From Laccaria trichodermophora (lineage: Eukaryota; Basidiomycota; Agaricomycetes; Agaricales; Hydnangiaceae): a DNA stretch of 64,000 bases. How positions within the stretch are numbered: the stretch's first letter is position 1; the number at the start of each line of letters is the position of its first letter. Shown here piece by piece: positions 1 through 11,255 of this stretch. The stretch covers positions 990,262-1,054,261 of the forward strand of contig JACTVC010000011.1 in assembly GCA_018417955.1 (NCBI GenBank), given 5' to 3'. The notes beneath the pieces were generated by a model that was given only the letters and a program-made list of their open reading frames with translations, made no database searches and had not been told where the DNA came from. The position numbers and the translations under genes are program-made.

Positions 1-624
1 TTTCGTGAGTCACCGTAACCTCACTTTATTCTAGTTGTACTTATGTGCTGTCTAGTGTACTATGGAGTTTATAATGAGGATGGTGCATCCGCTTCGAAGG
101 CGCCTGTCGACCCAGAGGAAGACTGGGTATCGAGAATTGACCTCGATTTAGTGCCACCACCACTCTCCGTAGCGTCTCTGAAGCAATACATTGCAGCAAA
201 TGAGGGTGTTGTTGCTTCTTCACAACTTTTCCTCGACAAGGGCGCTACGACGGCCCTCGATGACGATGATGTCTTAAGGGAGGATGATAATTGGCCAGGA
301 TCTACTTCAGATAACCACATGGTATTCAAGTTTCACACTCAAGCGGATCACAGCTCTAGCAATACCGACTGGAACTTTTTCATCATCAACTCTAACTATA
401 CCCTTATCCTCGGCAATGGTCACAATGAAGATTGGGACCATGTTTACGTCGCGACCTCCGGTGTAGGCTATTATGGACGGTTGGAGGATGCAGAGGGCCC
501 CTTCCACCGATCCAGAGTTCGCAATCTTCCCAATCTTTCCCATGTCATGGTGATTGAGCTTCGTTCTGCTGGGCCCATCTTTGCTAGTTCCCCGCAGAAC
601 CTTTCTTTTTCCCGACTCAGTTGA
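1..624 (+). CDS. C-terminal part of an unnamed-module protein (5' end outside window)
   Basis: Only the end of the gene is visible. Bases 1-4 end an exon, bases 5-55 form a GT-AG intron (GTGAGT...TCTAG), and the last exon runs 56-624 to a TGA. The exon begins LYYGVYNEDGASASK and carries one copy of a module of about 95 residues (VPPPLSVASLKQYI, then WPGST-D-H). The same module occurs twice in the protein at 15.5-18.1 kb and again at 20-21.2 kb, and the intron sits at the same codon in all of them. The module is unnamed to me. I believe it is common in agaricomycete genomes, but that is from memory. The tail after the module (TDWNFFIINSNYTLILGN) differs from the paralogues. Function unknown. 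Confidence 0.7.
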
Positions 625-849
625 TTGACCTTCGTCACCACGATCACCCATTTCCGCGACGCTGCTCATGTTGTTACATACTGAGAAAACTTGTCAAGTC
701 GCTTAGAAATTTGATTGGTGTTGAAGATCTTCCAAAGTTTATGAATACAGTCTTTCCAGAAGGGTGAAATGTTTAAAGGTTGGTGGTACATATAGTGAGG
801 AATGATTATGTGATAAACTAGAGTCCAACCGCGATTCATACATGTAAAA

Positions 850-3800
850 TTACAGGGCACGTCCTCCCTTTTCCTCCCAGGCCTTCAACGATCTCAGCAA
901 CTCCAGAATTTTGTCTCTTCGTCCCAATCGGATATCATTGATGCTCACGCTCCCCATCTTCACGCCACTTCCAAGCAAAAAGTCGAGTAGATGGAAGAGC
1001 CCATCGGGCTTGGCATCGTTGGGACCAGACGGAAAAGCACGGTCGGGGATAGGAGGAGAGGCATGTTCGCCCTTGATGGATTCTGCAAGACGCAGAAGGG
1101 CGAGCCCACCAAAGAACGTGGTGGCGTCGTGAATTTGGAGACGTGCGGGAAGGTGAGAGTTGGCCCACTCCACAAGGCTGTTGTCTGCTGGATTGAGCTG
1201 GTCCGGATGTCAGCGCAGAATGTCAGAGAAAGCTGAAACTCGCGCACTTTGAAAGGTTTACCCAGCTGCCTTGTTGGTCTCTGAGGCATGGATGACTCTG
1301 GAACCAATACCCACTGTTCTCCTGTTCATTATTTAGCGTCAATCACATCTGACGATTTATGGCCTTTACCTATGGCTGACGGAAATCCAAGAACACGGGC
1401 ATCACGTTTTGACAACAGGTTAGGATTTTCCCGTCTATGAGCCTTTTGAGTAGCATCTCGATCAGTTGGCGTTGGCGGTCGTGCATGCATAGCTTGCGCA
1501 ATCGCCAAAGGGATCGTTTGGATATTACTTGCCGACGAGGTGACGGGTTCTACGAGATGTATATGAAGATGAAACTTTGTTAAAGGTAAGAATAAAAAAC
1601 ACACTTGTTTCATCTCGAGATATCGTCGCTTTCATGATCGCCTTCATCCACTCGCGAATGACAGTCCTGTCATTAGAGCTGAAGAAGTGTGGCTTCTCAC
1701 TATCGTGGTCGATCCGGAGTCCATATCGGCCAGTATCCAAAGTCTCGTCTACAGTCACCCTGTAGCCCACAACATCAAGGAATCCCATTGGGCCAGCCTC
1801 CTACGAAACAACGGGGTTGATCCTTTGCAGTAGAGCAACTCAAAGACAAAACTCACAGATCTATCATCAGTCTTCAACCAGTACAACCGCTGGCCCTTGA
1901 GCACAATATACTGTAGATTCCATAGGTGATACCGGTCGGCCCTCTTACGCATCCACCCAGCGTGATCGGGTACACCGATCTGCTCATAAAAGGACCAGCC
2001 CTTGGTACCGATAGGACCTTTGCCCTCCACTGATGGCCCACCACTGCGCCACGCCAAAATTGACGAGCGTTTACGCAGAGTGCCACGGTGGGTCAGAATA
2101 TTTTCCTCCAATGTCTTCTTTGCCTTTTCCTTCTTCGAACCTCGGAAGAGTAACTGAGTTTCCTTGGTTAGGCCACTGGAGGTAGAGGGGCGCTGGAAGT
2201 ATATGTTAGCCAGACTGAATGTCAATGGCTTCTTCTTGCGCGTTTCAGTAGCAGCAGGCAGCCCCCGATTTTTTTCTACAATACTCGGTGTTTCGAGTAT
2301 AATGGGCGATTGAGATGCTGTCTTTGGCAGGCCACTAGGGATAGACGGCCGCTGGAAATATGTGGTCGATGGTGTACGAATGGCCTTTGAATCTTTCTCT
2401 TTTTTGAGGCTTAAACTAAACAGATTGATCAGTATATAATCCGGTAAGAAGCTGTTGTTGAGAAAACGTACAGCTGTACATGAGAATTTTTCTGTTGTGA
2501 GCCACTAGAGGTAGACGGCCGCTGGACATACGAAACCATTTCTTTTTCCCTCGTAGAGCCACCAGAAGTAGCCGGCCGCTGGACATATGTAGCCCCCTCT
2601 TTTTTACTCGGAGACCCACCAGAGGTAGCCGGCCGCTGGACATATAAAGCTTTCTCTTTTGTCCTTGGAAAGCCACCAGAGGTAGACGGCCGCGCACCCG
2701 ACGTCACGTTGATGCCCTTTGGCAGGCTCATCATCAAGGGTCTCTTCGTGTGCGTTTCAATAGCAATGGGTGGTTTCTGACTCAAGCCATTGCCGCCCGG
2801 CACCAACCTCTCACAGGCACCAGCTTTATTACCGCCTAGAGTGTACCGTGCACGACTATGCCGCCTCGTCCTAGGTGGCGCCGGGTGATGTCCGCTCTAC
2901 CCCAAACACCAACATCAGCAAAAGAGTCCACTAAAGAAAAACAAAAGGAAAAGTCATGGCTTACCGCTGTATGACCACTCGAATGTCCATGAGACAAACT
3001 CGAAGAAGTCTCAAAGCTCATCGGCCCATCCTCATTAATAGTAGAAGGGATCTCGAGTCCAATCCCACTACCATGCGTCGAGGACGACCCAACCTCCGCA
3101 CTAGCCCCGCCATCAAACATGAAATCAGCCGGAAAGCTCCACGAATAATGATGGCCCAAGATTTCAGGGAGGGAATGGTATGATTGACTGTGATGCTGTT
3201 TTCTGGAAGAAAGCGAGTTGAGGGAGGTGGATGAGGCATGGCGAAAGGAAGATGGTGGGAGCGACTTTTGTGTTATGGAAGAAGAGGTGGAGGAGGACCT
3301 TAAAATTGAGGACTGGCGCAGGTCGGTGATGGAACTTGCGACGCGGAGACGTTTCCCCAATGCTGCTATACCAATCTCAGTCTTGAGTAGATTAGTATCT
3401 AGTCTGAGGAGGATGTCGCCTGTGATTTCTTGTTCTGTGGATGTTGAACGAGTTAAATTATTGAGGTCAAGTGAATAGGAGAAGCGGAACTTGCCAATAA
3501 ACTTGTCAAGAATGGCTTTGTCAAAGCCTTTGTTTTTCAGCCATTCGACCACCTCTTCAACTGTCCAGTCCTTTGGGTGCCGCTCTTTCCCATTCTTGTC
3601 CTCGATAGAGGGTCGATGCATAAGGACCAGCGAAGAAGGCGTTTTGTCAAAAGGCGCACAAACGACGCCATCAGCTACGGATATAGCTGTGTCGGTTGCG
3701 GTGTGTAAAGATAACCCAGTCAATGATGTCTCACCATTCGTTGGTTGGTCGGAAACAGATAACGGAACCGATCTGATGTTCTCATAAACAGATGTCGGAA

Positions 3801-4507
3801 AAGACAGCCTCGCGGGAGAGTGGATCCTTTCGTCTGGTGTATCCGTGGTAACCTCCGAAGTCGAACATGTCGACATAGGCCGAGGGAGGACAAACGACGA
3901 CGCCCTCGTGGCAGTCTGCGCTTCCAAATCCTCCTTCTCCGCACATCCACTCTCGGAATACTCAGCCAGCGTCGTCTCGGTGGCTTGATACCAATCTTCC
4001 ACGTCACTCGCGAAATCTGGCTTGTCCGTCTCCGTACTATCGCTGCTTGCAAAACTTATACACCGCGCGTTGTCTTCCTCTGCACATAATTGTCGGAGTT
4101 CTTCGACGGCTTTTTGGACATCCATCATCGTGAACTTTGACACGTTTTCGACACCAGTAGAGAGAGTGAGTTGTCTGGACGGAGGATTTGTTTTCTGAGG
4201 GACGAGACTTAGTCGTCCTTCGATAGTAGTGCGGCCCTAAGAAAAATGTGATTAGTTCACATGAAATAGAAGCAGAAGAAAGAAAGTGGGGAAAGGAGCA
4301 CGATGTCTTGTGTTAGTGGAATGGAATGTAATCACCCCTCGTCTCCAAGTGAAAGACAAAAGGACGCACCGTCCACCAGGCATTATTACCAGCCGTATCC
4401 ACCTTCTCGACAACCTCCATCTGATCTTCAGCATCAGCATGAGAAGACATCTCCCCGTCAAGGTTCTCGAGGTAGTCGTTAAGAGCATAGACGTATTCAG
4501 GCATCAT
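850..4507 (-). CDS. Boi-like SH3-SAM-PH-CH cortical scaffold protein
   Basis: Eight exons: 4507-4370, 4236-2965, 2896-2472, 2415-1857, 1800-1605, 1549-1370, 1313-1262 and 1187-850. The start is MMPEYVYALNDYLEN. An N-terminal SH3-like domain (YALNDY, then WWTGRTTIEG across the first intron) is followed by a SAM domain (DWTVEEVVEWLKNKGF) near residues 230-300. Next come a Ser-rich linker, several YVQRP[AS]TSGG repeats, and a PH domain split by an intron (DHAGWMRKRADRYHLW, then WMKAIMKATI). The protein ends in a calponin-homology-like domain (VEWANSHLP, KPDGLFHLLDFLL). Boi1/Boi2 proteins carry SH3, SAM and PH domains and link Cdc42 polarity to exocytosis at the cell cortex. The extra CH end suggests actin contact by inference. 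The last exon junction (1262/1187) does not obey GT-AG in frame: it needs one base fewer at the donor. Predicted length is close to 1,000 residues. Confidence 0.82.
2490..2700 (-). repeat. In-frame tandem repeat within the Boi-like gene
   Basis: Three consecutive units of about 60 bp, plus two degenerate neighbours near 2180-2200 and 2330-2350, encode YVQRPATSGGS followed by a short Lys/Glu-rich spacer. The units are nearly identical at the core and diverge in the spacer, as expected for an expanding coding minisatellite. It lies in the disordered linker between the SAM and PH domains. Confidence 0.75.
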
Positions 4508-4645
4508 CCATGAAATTTCGCCTCCCGGTGAAAGTCGGGTTCAATAAATTGGCTGAAGTAGTAGTGGTTGTGGGGTTTGTTCGTAGGTAGGTTGCTCCAA
4601 GCTTATGGGAATGGTAACAGCAAAGAAATTTGAGGATTCGGCCAC

Positions 4646-5050
4646 TCAATCGAAGACTTTGATTGAACATGATGACGTTAGATACGTCGGGCCCAATCGG
4701 TCGTCAGTCGGACAATCAGAGGACGTCGGGGCTCCTCTACGGATTGTGGTGGTAATTGAATGGAAGGAGTCCCTCGCTTTGTCTGCAGGTGACTCGTCTG
4801 GAGAAATGAATGGCATCAATGGAATGGGGGGAGGTGCTAAACCGAAGTAGTCGTAGCTGACTCGAACGGCGGATAGGGAGAGTCCGGCGGTGAATTGACG
4901 GGGTAATTGGGAGTTCCAAGCCATCCAGAGATCAGTTGTATCATTCCACCTAGCCCCGAATGATAGTGAGTAACGACATGAGAGACCGAACGGAAGCATT
5001 GCTTGTAACGGGGTATTAATACAGACAAAGGCTGAGAGAGGCTGAGCCAT
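4646..5050 (-). CDS. Hypothetical 134-residue protein
   Basis: A single open frame starts at an ATG (MAQPLSAFVCINTPLQAM) and ends at a stop 138 bp upstream of the Boi-like start codon on the same strand. The first half is rich in alternating hydrophobic and aromatic residues (SYDYFGLAPPPIPLMPF), which could form beta strands, and the second half is low in complexity. I recognise no domain and cannot exclude that it is an upstream part of the next gene or a spurious frame. Kept because the start is a true ATG, the frame is long for this AT/GC content, and no better gene explains the stretch. Confidence 0.4.
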   Translation of the reverse strand: MAQPLSAFVCINTPLQAMLPFGLSCRYSLSFGARWNDTTDLWMAWNSQLPRQFTAGLSLSAVRVSYDYFGLAPPPIPLMPFISPDESPADKARDSFHSITTTIRRGAPTSSDCPTDDRLGPTYLTSSCSIKVFD

Positions 5051-5255
5051 TCCATCATGATGTTTGCATGATCATGTGAGCTCAGAGAAGGAAAGAGATG
5101 TCCGTGTCACATGATGTCGTCGCGTCGCGTCACTTGCTAATGCCAATGGTGGTCACTTTACAAAAAGAAGTAGATCCAGATAATTGCTGAATGCAAGAAA
5201 AATGTTGTTTAGATTGCCCAAAAAAAATGCCTCCTCACTCAATCTCCCCTCACCC

Positions 5256-6120
5256 TCATGGTTCCCCTCTCCCTCCTAGAAAGCACATAATCTCATCCAT
5301 CTCAATCCTCCCATTCGCAACACCCTTCAACACATCCGCCCACTGCTCAAAATGCTTATACCCATCCCTCACCACCGGCACCTTCTCCTCAACCCCCAGC
5401 TCCATCCTCTCAATCAAAAGCACCAACGTCCCACACTGCGTAATACAATTGAACTCAATGATCATTTGTCCTATCCCCCCCTCTTCCTTGATCTTTAGCG
5501 AGTCCTCGCCCGAGGTATGGCTATGAGGCGCAATGTTTGCACTGAAGATGTAGAACGGTGTAGAGAGGTCCTCGAGGGCACGGTCTATAGCCACGAGGTG
5601 GATTTGGAGGACGTGTTCGTGGATTTTGGTGGGGTCGGTGTATACTTGTAACGCTTCCATTGCTGCCCACTTGAATAACCAGCGATACGTCTGGATGAAC
5701 CAAGTTCAAGGCAAGACGTATAGAAGATCGTGGAGAGATACCTCTATCCATCGACTGATATCTATATTCTGTACGGTGCCACAGGTTTTTTTATGTTTGA
5801 CCCAGTCCTCCTTTTGACATGTCTTGCTCTGCGAGGCTAAACGATGAGCTTGTAGATTTGATAGTACTAAATGTAGCGCTCACACAATATCGAACCGTCG
5901 CACACCGTGCACAAGCCTTCATCTTGATACCCTCATATGCGTCCTTTCCGTTATGTCTAAGGGGGCAGTCGCGCCATCGGCAGAATCGGGCGGGTTTTTG
6001 GTCTGGTATCCGGATGCTGTACTTTGAGTTGATGATAGGCATATGGGGGTATGAGACAGAGTTAGGTAGGTTGCCGAGGCCCGACAGGCACATGTCGTGC
6101 TCATACAAATGCCAAGGCAT
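5256..6120 (-). CDS. MYND zinc-finger protein
   Basis: Three exons, 6120-5884, 5828-5742 and 5690-5256, give 252 residues. The start is the first true ATG (MPWHLYEHD). The MYND finger spans the first intron: CRWRDCPLR, then MKACARCATVRYC, and after splicing SKTCQKEDWVKHKKTC, which restores the Cys-x3-Cys-x7-His-x3-Cys spacing. The splice choice (CAG/AGC at 5828) was decided by that spacing. The C-terminal half (MEALQVYTDPTKIHEHV onwards) looks like the alpha-helical tail of many agaricomycete MYND proteins, whose function is unknown. MYND fingers bind proline-rich peptides. The true start could lie upstream. Confidence 0.8.
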
Positions 6121-6172
6121 CCGAATTACATTTGACAAATTGTAAAAAAAAGACTGTGAATTCCTAGAGGAG

Positions 6173-6256
6173 TGACCACCGCAGGACTCGAACCTGCAAC
6201 CTTTTGGTACCGTTAGGCGATCGAAGCCAAACGCGCTACCATTGCGCTAGGTAGCC
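6173..6256 (-). tRNA. tRNA-Arg(TCG) with a short intron
   Basis: On the minus strand the sequence folds as a cloverleaf: acceptor GGCTACC pairs with GGTGGTC (with G-U pairs), D stem GCGC/GCGC, T arm GCAGG-TTCGAGT-CCTGC, and anticodon stem TTTGG/CCAAA. The anticodon loop reads C-T-TCG-A followed by about 12 extra bases, the normal place for a nuclear tRNA intron (after position 37). The TCG anticodon reads CGA (arginine). It sits 101 bp upstream of the Ubp1-type start, divergently. Confidence 0.9.
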
Positions 6257-6356
6257 ATGCAGAAGATTGATCCAAGTAAACTAATACCGGCCCGTGTGTT
6301 ATCAAGCGTTCCTGAGTTATATCCGCTACAGTCACTGGTTGGTGACTTGCACTCAC

Positions 6357-9281
6357 ATGTACCTGCCCCTCCTCGAGCAATTTTCCCTGTGGTGCATCGA
6401 CCTCCTCACAAGCGACTCTTTCCAACAAACAGCGCCCCTCTTCTTCGTCATCCTCTTCCCTGCCTTCATCTTCCTCCTCGTCAACACTGCGCAACAGCGC
6501 GTCATGGGTTTCGGGGACAGTCTGACGATCACTCTCCCCCCGTGGCTTTGGAGCTCGGCCAGCGGGGATGGATCGTCGGCTAGGGGGAGTACGAGGGAGA
6601 AGAAGAAGAGCAAGAAACATGGAGTGAGGACGAGAGCTGAGCAGGCGGCGGTGAATGGCTCTGCCAGGCATGGTGTGCTGCTATAGCCTTTTTTGTTGAA
6701 GAATTATTATCTGAACGCATACAGGTTCTGAAAAGGATGGAGAATACTATTCTGGCCTCGTCAACATATCTGGGACCTATTGCTTTATGAACTCGACTCT
6801 TCAAGTACGTTTGCTTACCCTATCTCCGCACATCTCTCTGCTTACCAAAACCCAGGCCTTGGCCTCCCTCACCTACCTCCAACCTCACATAGACGCCATC
6901 CACGCCAAAGCCGAGGTCTTGGACGTCCCAACACCCATCATCGACGCACTGCAAGACCTATTCCGACGTACGTACACATATTTACCCAACAACTGCCGCC
7001 TACTAATACTTAAATAAAGGACTAAACACCCCCCGATCATCACACCACTCCATCCGCCCAACCGAGATAATCGAAGTCCTAAGCTCCCAAACCGAAGGCC
7101 GCACAAACTCGCTCTTCTACTCCCGCGAACACCAAGATGCCCAGGAACTCTTCCAGGTCCTCTCAGAATGCATCAAGAACGAGATAGCCGCCGTCGATAA
7201 GGAGGGGCATAGGGATCGTGGGTTGGGTGGATTGGTGCAGGTGCCGTCAGAAACGATGAGGGAGATTGGGAAGAGCGTGTTTGATGGGCTGACCGCTAAT
7301 CGGAGGAGCTGTGTGTTGTGTGGGTATACGGAGGCCGTGATGCATTTTGCTTTGGATAATTGGCAGTTGGCCGTCCCTAGGCTTGCGGTACGTCTTTTCT
7401 TTTTTTCTAATCCACTTACTGTGCTTATCAGCGGCGGATGCAGACTAGTTGTAGACTAGAAGACTGCCTGGAAGAATACACCCGCCTCGAAATCCTCAAA
7501 GATTGTATTTGCAGGAAATGCTCCGTCGTCGCTACGCATCACCGCCTCTTACGAGAAATACACGCACTGGAAGAAGCAACGAAACCCGAAGCCAAGCCCT
7601 CCTCATCAAAGAAACGCAGGCTGAAAGAGGTGAAGCGTATGGAGGGGAGGGTGAAAGCCGCCATAGCACAAGGCAGGATAGAGGACGACCTGAAAGACAT
7701 CAGGCTCGAGAAAGTAACCAGTCCAGCGTCCACGAAACAATCCATGATCGCTCGCGTACGTCTTCCTACCTCCAAAAAACTCGTATCATCTCACTAAACA
7801 CCCCAAAGCCCCCACCGATACTCGCACTACACATCAACCGCTCCGTCCACTTTGGCCAATATGCCTCCAAAAACACCATAAAGCTCATATTCCCCGAAGT
7901 TCTCGACTTAACACCGTACACCACCTCCGGAAGCCTCTCCACCGTCCCCACATCCGCCATCTCAACGCCCCCACCCGCCATCCCGCGCAGCACGACGCCG
8001 ACGCCCAAGACGCATGGGGCGGCAGGGGGGGACAGGACGATATATAGGTTGGCGGCTGTTGTGTGTCATTATGGACAACATTCTTTTGGGCATTATATCG
8101 CGTATCGGAGGAAACCGCCACCACCGAGTGTTGGTGAGGGAAGGGAGAGGTGGGTTCCGCCGAGGATTGTGGATCCGATTAAAGTGGAGGAGATGTTGAT
8201 GATGAAGGGCGAGGGTGGTGATGATTCTGTTGGGGTTGACGTGCCGGAATACGTGTTTGAAGATGACCCCCTCGTCAATTCCAGCGAACGAGCAAGAGGA
8301 AGGGGGTGGTTGAGGATCAGCGACGATTCTGTACGTGAATGCGGTATCGAGTCTGTCTTACAAGAAGGCAGTGGGGCGTTCATGCTCTACTACGAGCGGG
8401 CGGAACACGCCTCACTGGCAGCGGGTGTGTACCCCTTAGACGGCTCTTCTTCGTTGTCGGTTAGGACGACGGGGTCAGAGGAGACGTTGAAGCCTGAGAT
8501 AAGGACTTTGGATTTGAATGGGAGTGTGGGGAGTTTGGTTAGTGAGGTTGGGGTTGGGGTTAAGAAGGAGGAGAGGGCGTTGTCTTCTGCTTTGTTGGTG
8601 GGAAAAGAGGAGGAGGACAAGGACAAGGGAAAGGGAAAGGGGAGGATGTCGTCTTCTTTGGTATTGGGTTCCTCCCCATCACATTCACAACTCTTGGGCC
8701 CGAGGGTTGTGAGGAGTGTAGCTGCTGTTCGGGCGAGGACGGTTGAGAGGGAGACGGCTGGCTCGTCATCGGTGTCTTCTTCCCTGGGCTCGTTGGGTTC
8801 GCTTGCGTCCCGTTCAGAACTTTCGGCATCTAGCAGCAGCACCACTAGTGGGGTTACCAATTCTTCTTCTTGGCCCAACAACGGTCTCATGAAGTCTCCT
8901 TCCTTACCCAACAACAGCAACGGTAACAAGTCTCCTTCGCCCTACAATGGAGTAACAAAGTCTCCTTCCCTACCCACCACCCCCACTCAACCAATACCCA
9001 TACCCATACCGAAGAACTCGAAGAAGCCGGGGCCGTTACAGATGAACGGGACTCATTTTGTCGCAGAAGAAGAGATGGGGATGGGGGAGGAGGGGATGAT
9101 GACGGCTTCGGCGCCTTCGATATTAGTTAATCCTAATCCCAAGACGACAAAAGTGCACACGAAGAGTAAAGCAGAGGACGAGCAGCATTCGACGGGGAAG
9201 AAGCCGCCGCCGCCTCCACGGATACAGTCGCCTAAGCCGATACATCCTTCGCCTGTTGTACATGTTGGGCTTAAGGCGTAG
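6357..9281 (+). CDS. Ubp1-type ubiquitin carboxyl-terminal hydrolase, N-terminally membrane-anchored
   Basis: Six exons, 6357-6672, 6725-6804, 6856-6967, 7020-7387, 7432-7755 and 7809-9281, give about 890 residues. The first in-frame ATG gives MYLPLLEQFSLW, then a hydrophobic segment (LFFVILFPAFIFLLV) near residues 25-40, like the N-terminal anchor of yeast Ubp1. The USP fold follows: Cys box GLVNISGTYCFMNSTLQ, Gln/Asp-rich block (SREHQDAQELFQVLSE), a CxxC zinc ribbon pair (CVLCG...CICRKC), and the His box HYGQHSFGHYIAYRR. It then has WLRISDDSVRECGIESV and FMLYYERAE, and a long Ser/Pro-rich tail of about 290 residues with no visible domain. Family role: removal of ubiquitin from substrates at membranes, with Cys as nucleophile and His as base. 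Confidence 0.9.
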
Positions 9282-10069
9282 CTTTTTTCTGACTTCGTTC
9301 TGCGACTTACCACTTGACCGAATCGACGCTCTGCACATCTTCCCCTACCCGTACGGATCCTGGATCTCCGCTTTCTTTCTTTCTTCTATGCATGCATTGA
9401 ACCCCCCCATACTGTCGTTCTTGATCATTACTGTCGTATCTTATTACCTTGACTTCCTCGCCCCCACCCACTACCACTCCCACCTCTTTTTTTATTTACT
9501 TATTCCAGTGTTTATGTCTTGTGTTCATCGGTGTTGGTACAGGAGAAGAACACCCCCCTTCTTTGCATGTATTCAGTATGTAGTCTACGTAGCATTACAG
9601 TAAATTGCATTCCATTGTTAGACGTCATCTCATCTTTTCTTCTAGTTCCGAATCACAACGAGTGAGAAATTCATGAAAGGACGTTACTATTGTAGACTCT
9701 CGCTATATATAAATACAAAAGAAGCAGATACTTAGATACGTCTAGCACCCTTGAATTTGAATCAAAGAAAAGATAAACAGCATGAGGGTCCTTGGGTTCC
9801 AATTCCGTCCGTTGGGAGATTTATTTGATGAGATAGGATAGGACATGACAGCAACGGCAGCGAGCGTGAATCTAGGCTCCCGACCGCCGCACAGCGGGTT
9901 GAAAGGGAGCTGATGAGGGAGGGAAGGGTGAGGGGGGAAGGTGGGTTATCGCGGTCGTCATGATCTTGTCGTCATCGCTGCTGCTGCTGCCATCGCCGTC
10001 ATTGCGAAATCCTCCGTTTTCTTCGTCGATTCATTCATTTATTCATCGAAATGTGGTGTGTGGTCCAAA
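9282..10069. other. Intergenic, no gene seen
   Basis: Convergent 3' ends of the deubiquitinase (+) and the 87-residue gene (-). It contains pyrimidine-rich stretches near 9370-9500 and a short CTG-rich run near 9975-9990. No open frame here has coding character. Confidence 0.6.
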
Positions 10070-10556
10070 TCACCAATAAATCCGACGCTCAATGGTCCGA
10101 CGGCCCGATGTAATCCCAGGACGGGTGTACACGGTGCGTTTTACTCGGGTGACGGTGGGGTACCTGTTGTTGCACCAAAGTCAGTTTAGTCCAGGTACGA
10201 AAATCGAATGAGGCAGGCCACGTTCGTTCGTGTGGCAAGGGGGGGAAGGAAGGAGAGCTCACCATGCATGGTATACCTCGCTATCAAGCTGGACTTCGAT
10301 TATTTGACGGCCCTATTACGTAAAAGGAATGGTTAAGCTTGGGAGGGAGGCAGGGGGACGAGGAGGAACGTACGGCATAATCGATGTGTGAGCCGATGAC
10401 GAGGCCTTCTTGTCGGCCTTTCAGACCGTGGCGGACGGCGACGATGTCACCTGGCTATTATCCGATTTTGCACATGAGAACTCGAGGGGAGAATGGAAGA
10501 GGAGAGGGAGAACATACGGTGATAGAGTCGTTGTCGAGGATTGTAGATGATTCCAT
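10070..10556 (-). CDS. Small conserved-looking protein, 87 residues in four exons
   Basis: Exons 10556-10518, 10454-10374, 10312-10263 and 10163-10070 join in frame through three clean GT-AG introns (GTATGT/TAG, GTACGT/TAG, GTGAGC/CAG). The product begins MESSTILDNDSITPGDIVAV, continues RHGLKGRQEGLVIGSHID, and ends in a basic tail rich in Arg. PGDIVAVRHGLKGRQEG with alternating hydrophobic strands suggests a small SH3/Tudor-like barrel, but I recognise no family. No long single frame covers it, so simple ORF calling would miss it. Support is the agreement of three introns with the frame. Confidence 0.65.
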
Positions 10557-11255
10557 AGCAGTTGCTGGGTGTTCGATTGGGTTAAGAAGTCGGGACGAAA
10601 CGTGTCAACGAGTTCAAGATTGGATGGAGATTTGGTGGTTGGATGATGAGAAGAAGAGGATGTAGGTTTAGCAGACGGTGCAGCTGGTTTTTATATGTAC
10701 GCAGCTATTGAGATTAGATGGGTGAGACCAGGTTCTCGACGTCCACAAAACGCGAGGCGGGCACGAGGCGGTCGCTTGTCAGGTATTTCTCCGTTTTTGT
10801 TTTTGTACCCGAACAGCCTGTTTCCAAGCATCATTTTTTTCATGAAAGGCGTTGTTCTCTTGATTGAATGTTGTTCGCCGTCAACGGGGACTTGAGAAAT
10901 TACAAGTAAATTAGATTTTGGTGCACACGACGGGCAGGTTGTTGCTACTCAAGAATTGCTGGGCCTTGTGTATTATTCCGCATCTCAAAAAAGGGACGTA
11001 CATGCATGCGCACGATGCGCCGGACCGACCGACTCATAAAACTCGGGTTAAAGTCAAAGTTGTAAAACTCCTCGTGTGCACGGTGAGGCCTAGTGAGGCG
11101 TGACGCCGACGAATCACGATGAAGAAGTGAATGATTAGATGCCCGATAGGCTGACAGTTGACTCTGTCCCCCCAGGAGCAGAAGTGAAAATGGGTGTATC
11201 AGATACACGCGCGCGTGGCAGTGACTCAGGCCTCAACGAGACCACGCGAATTGCC
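10557..11255. other. Intergenic, no gene seen
   Basis: This lies upstream of the 87-residue gene and downstream of the DUF1992 gene (both minus strand). No frame on either strand combines an ATG start, splice sites and a recognisable product. Confidence 0.55.

Noticed and set aside
6257..6686. Alternative plus and minus frames over the deubiquitinase first exon
   Set aside because: Only the frame with the membrane segment joins the USP domain in phase.
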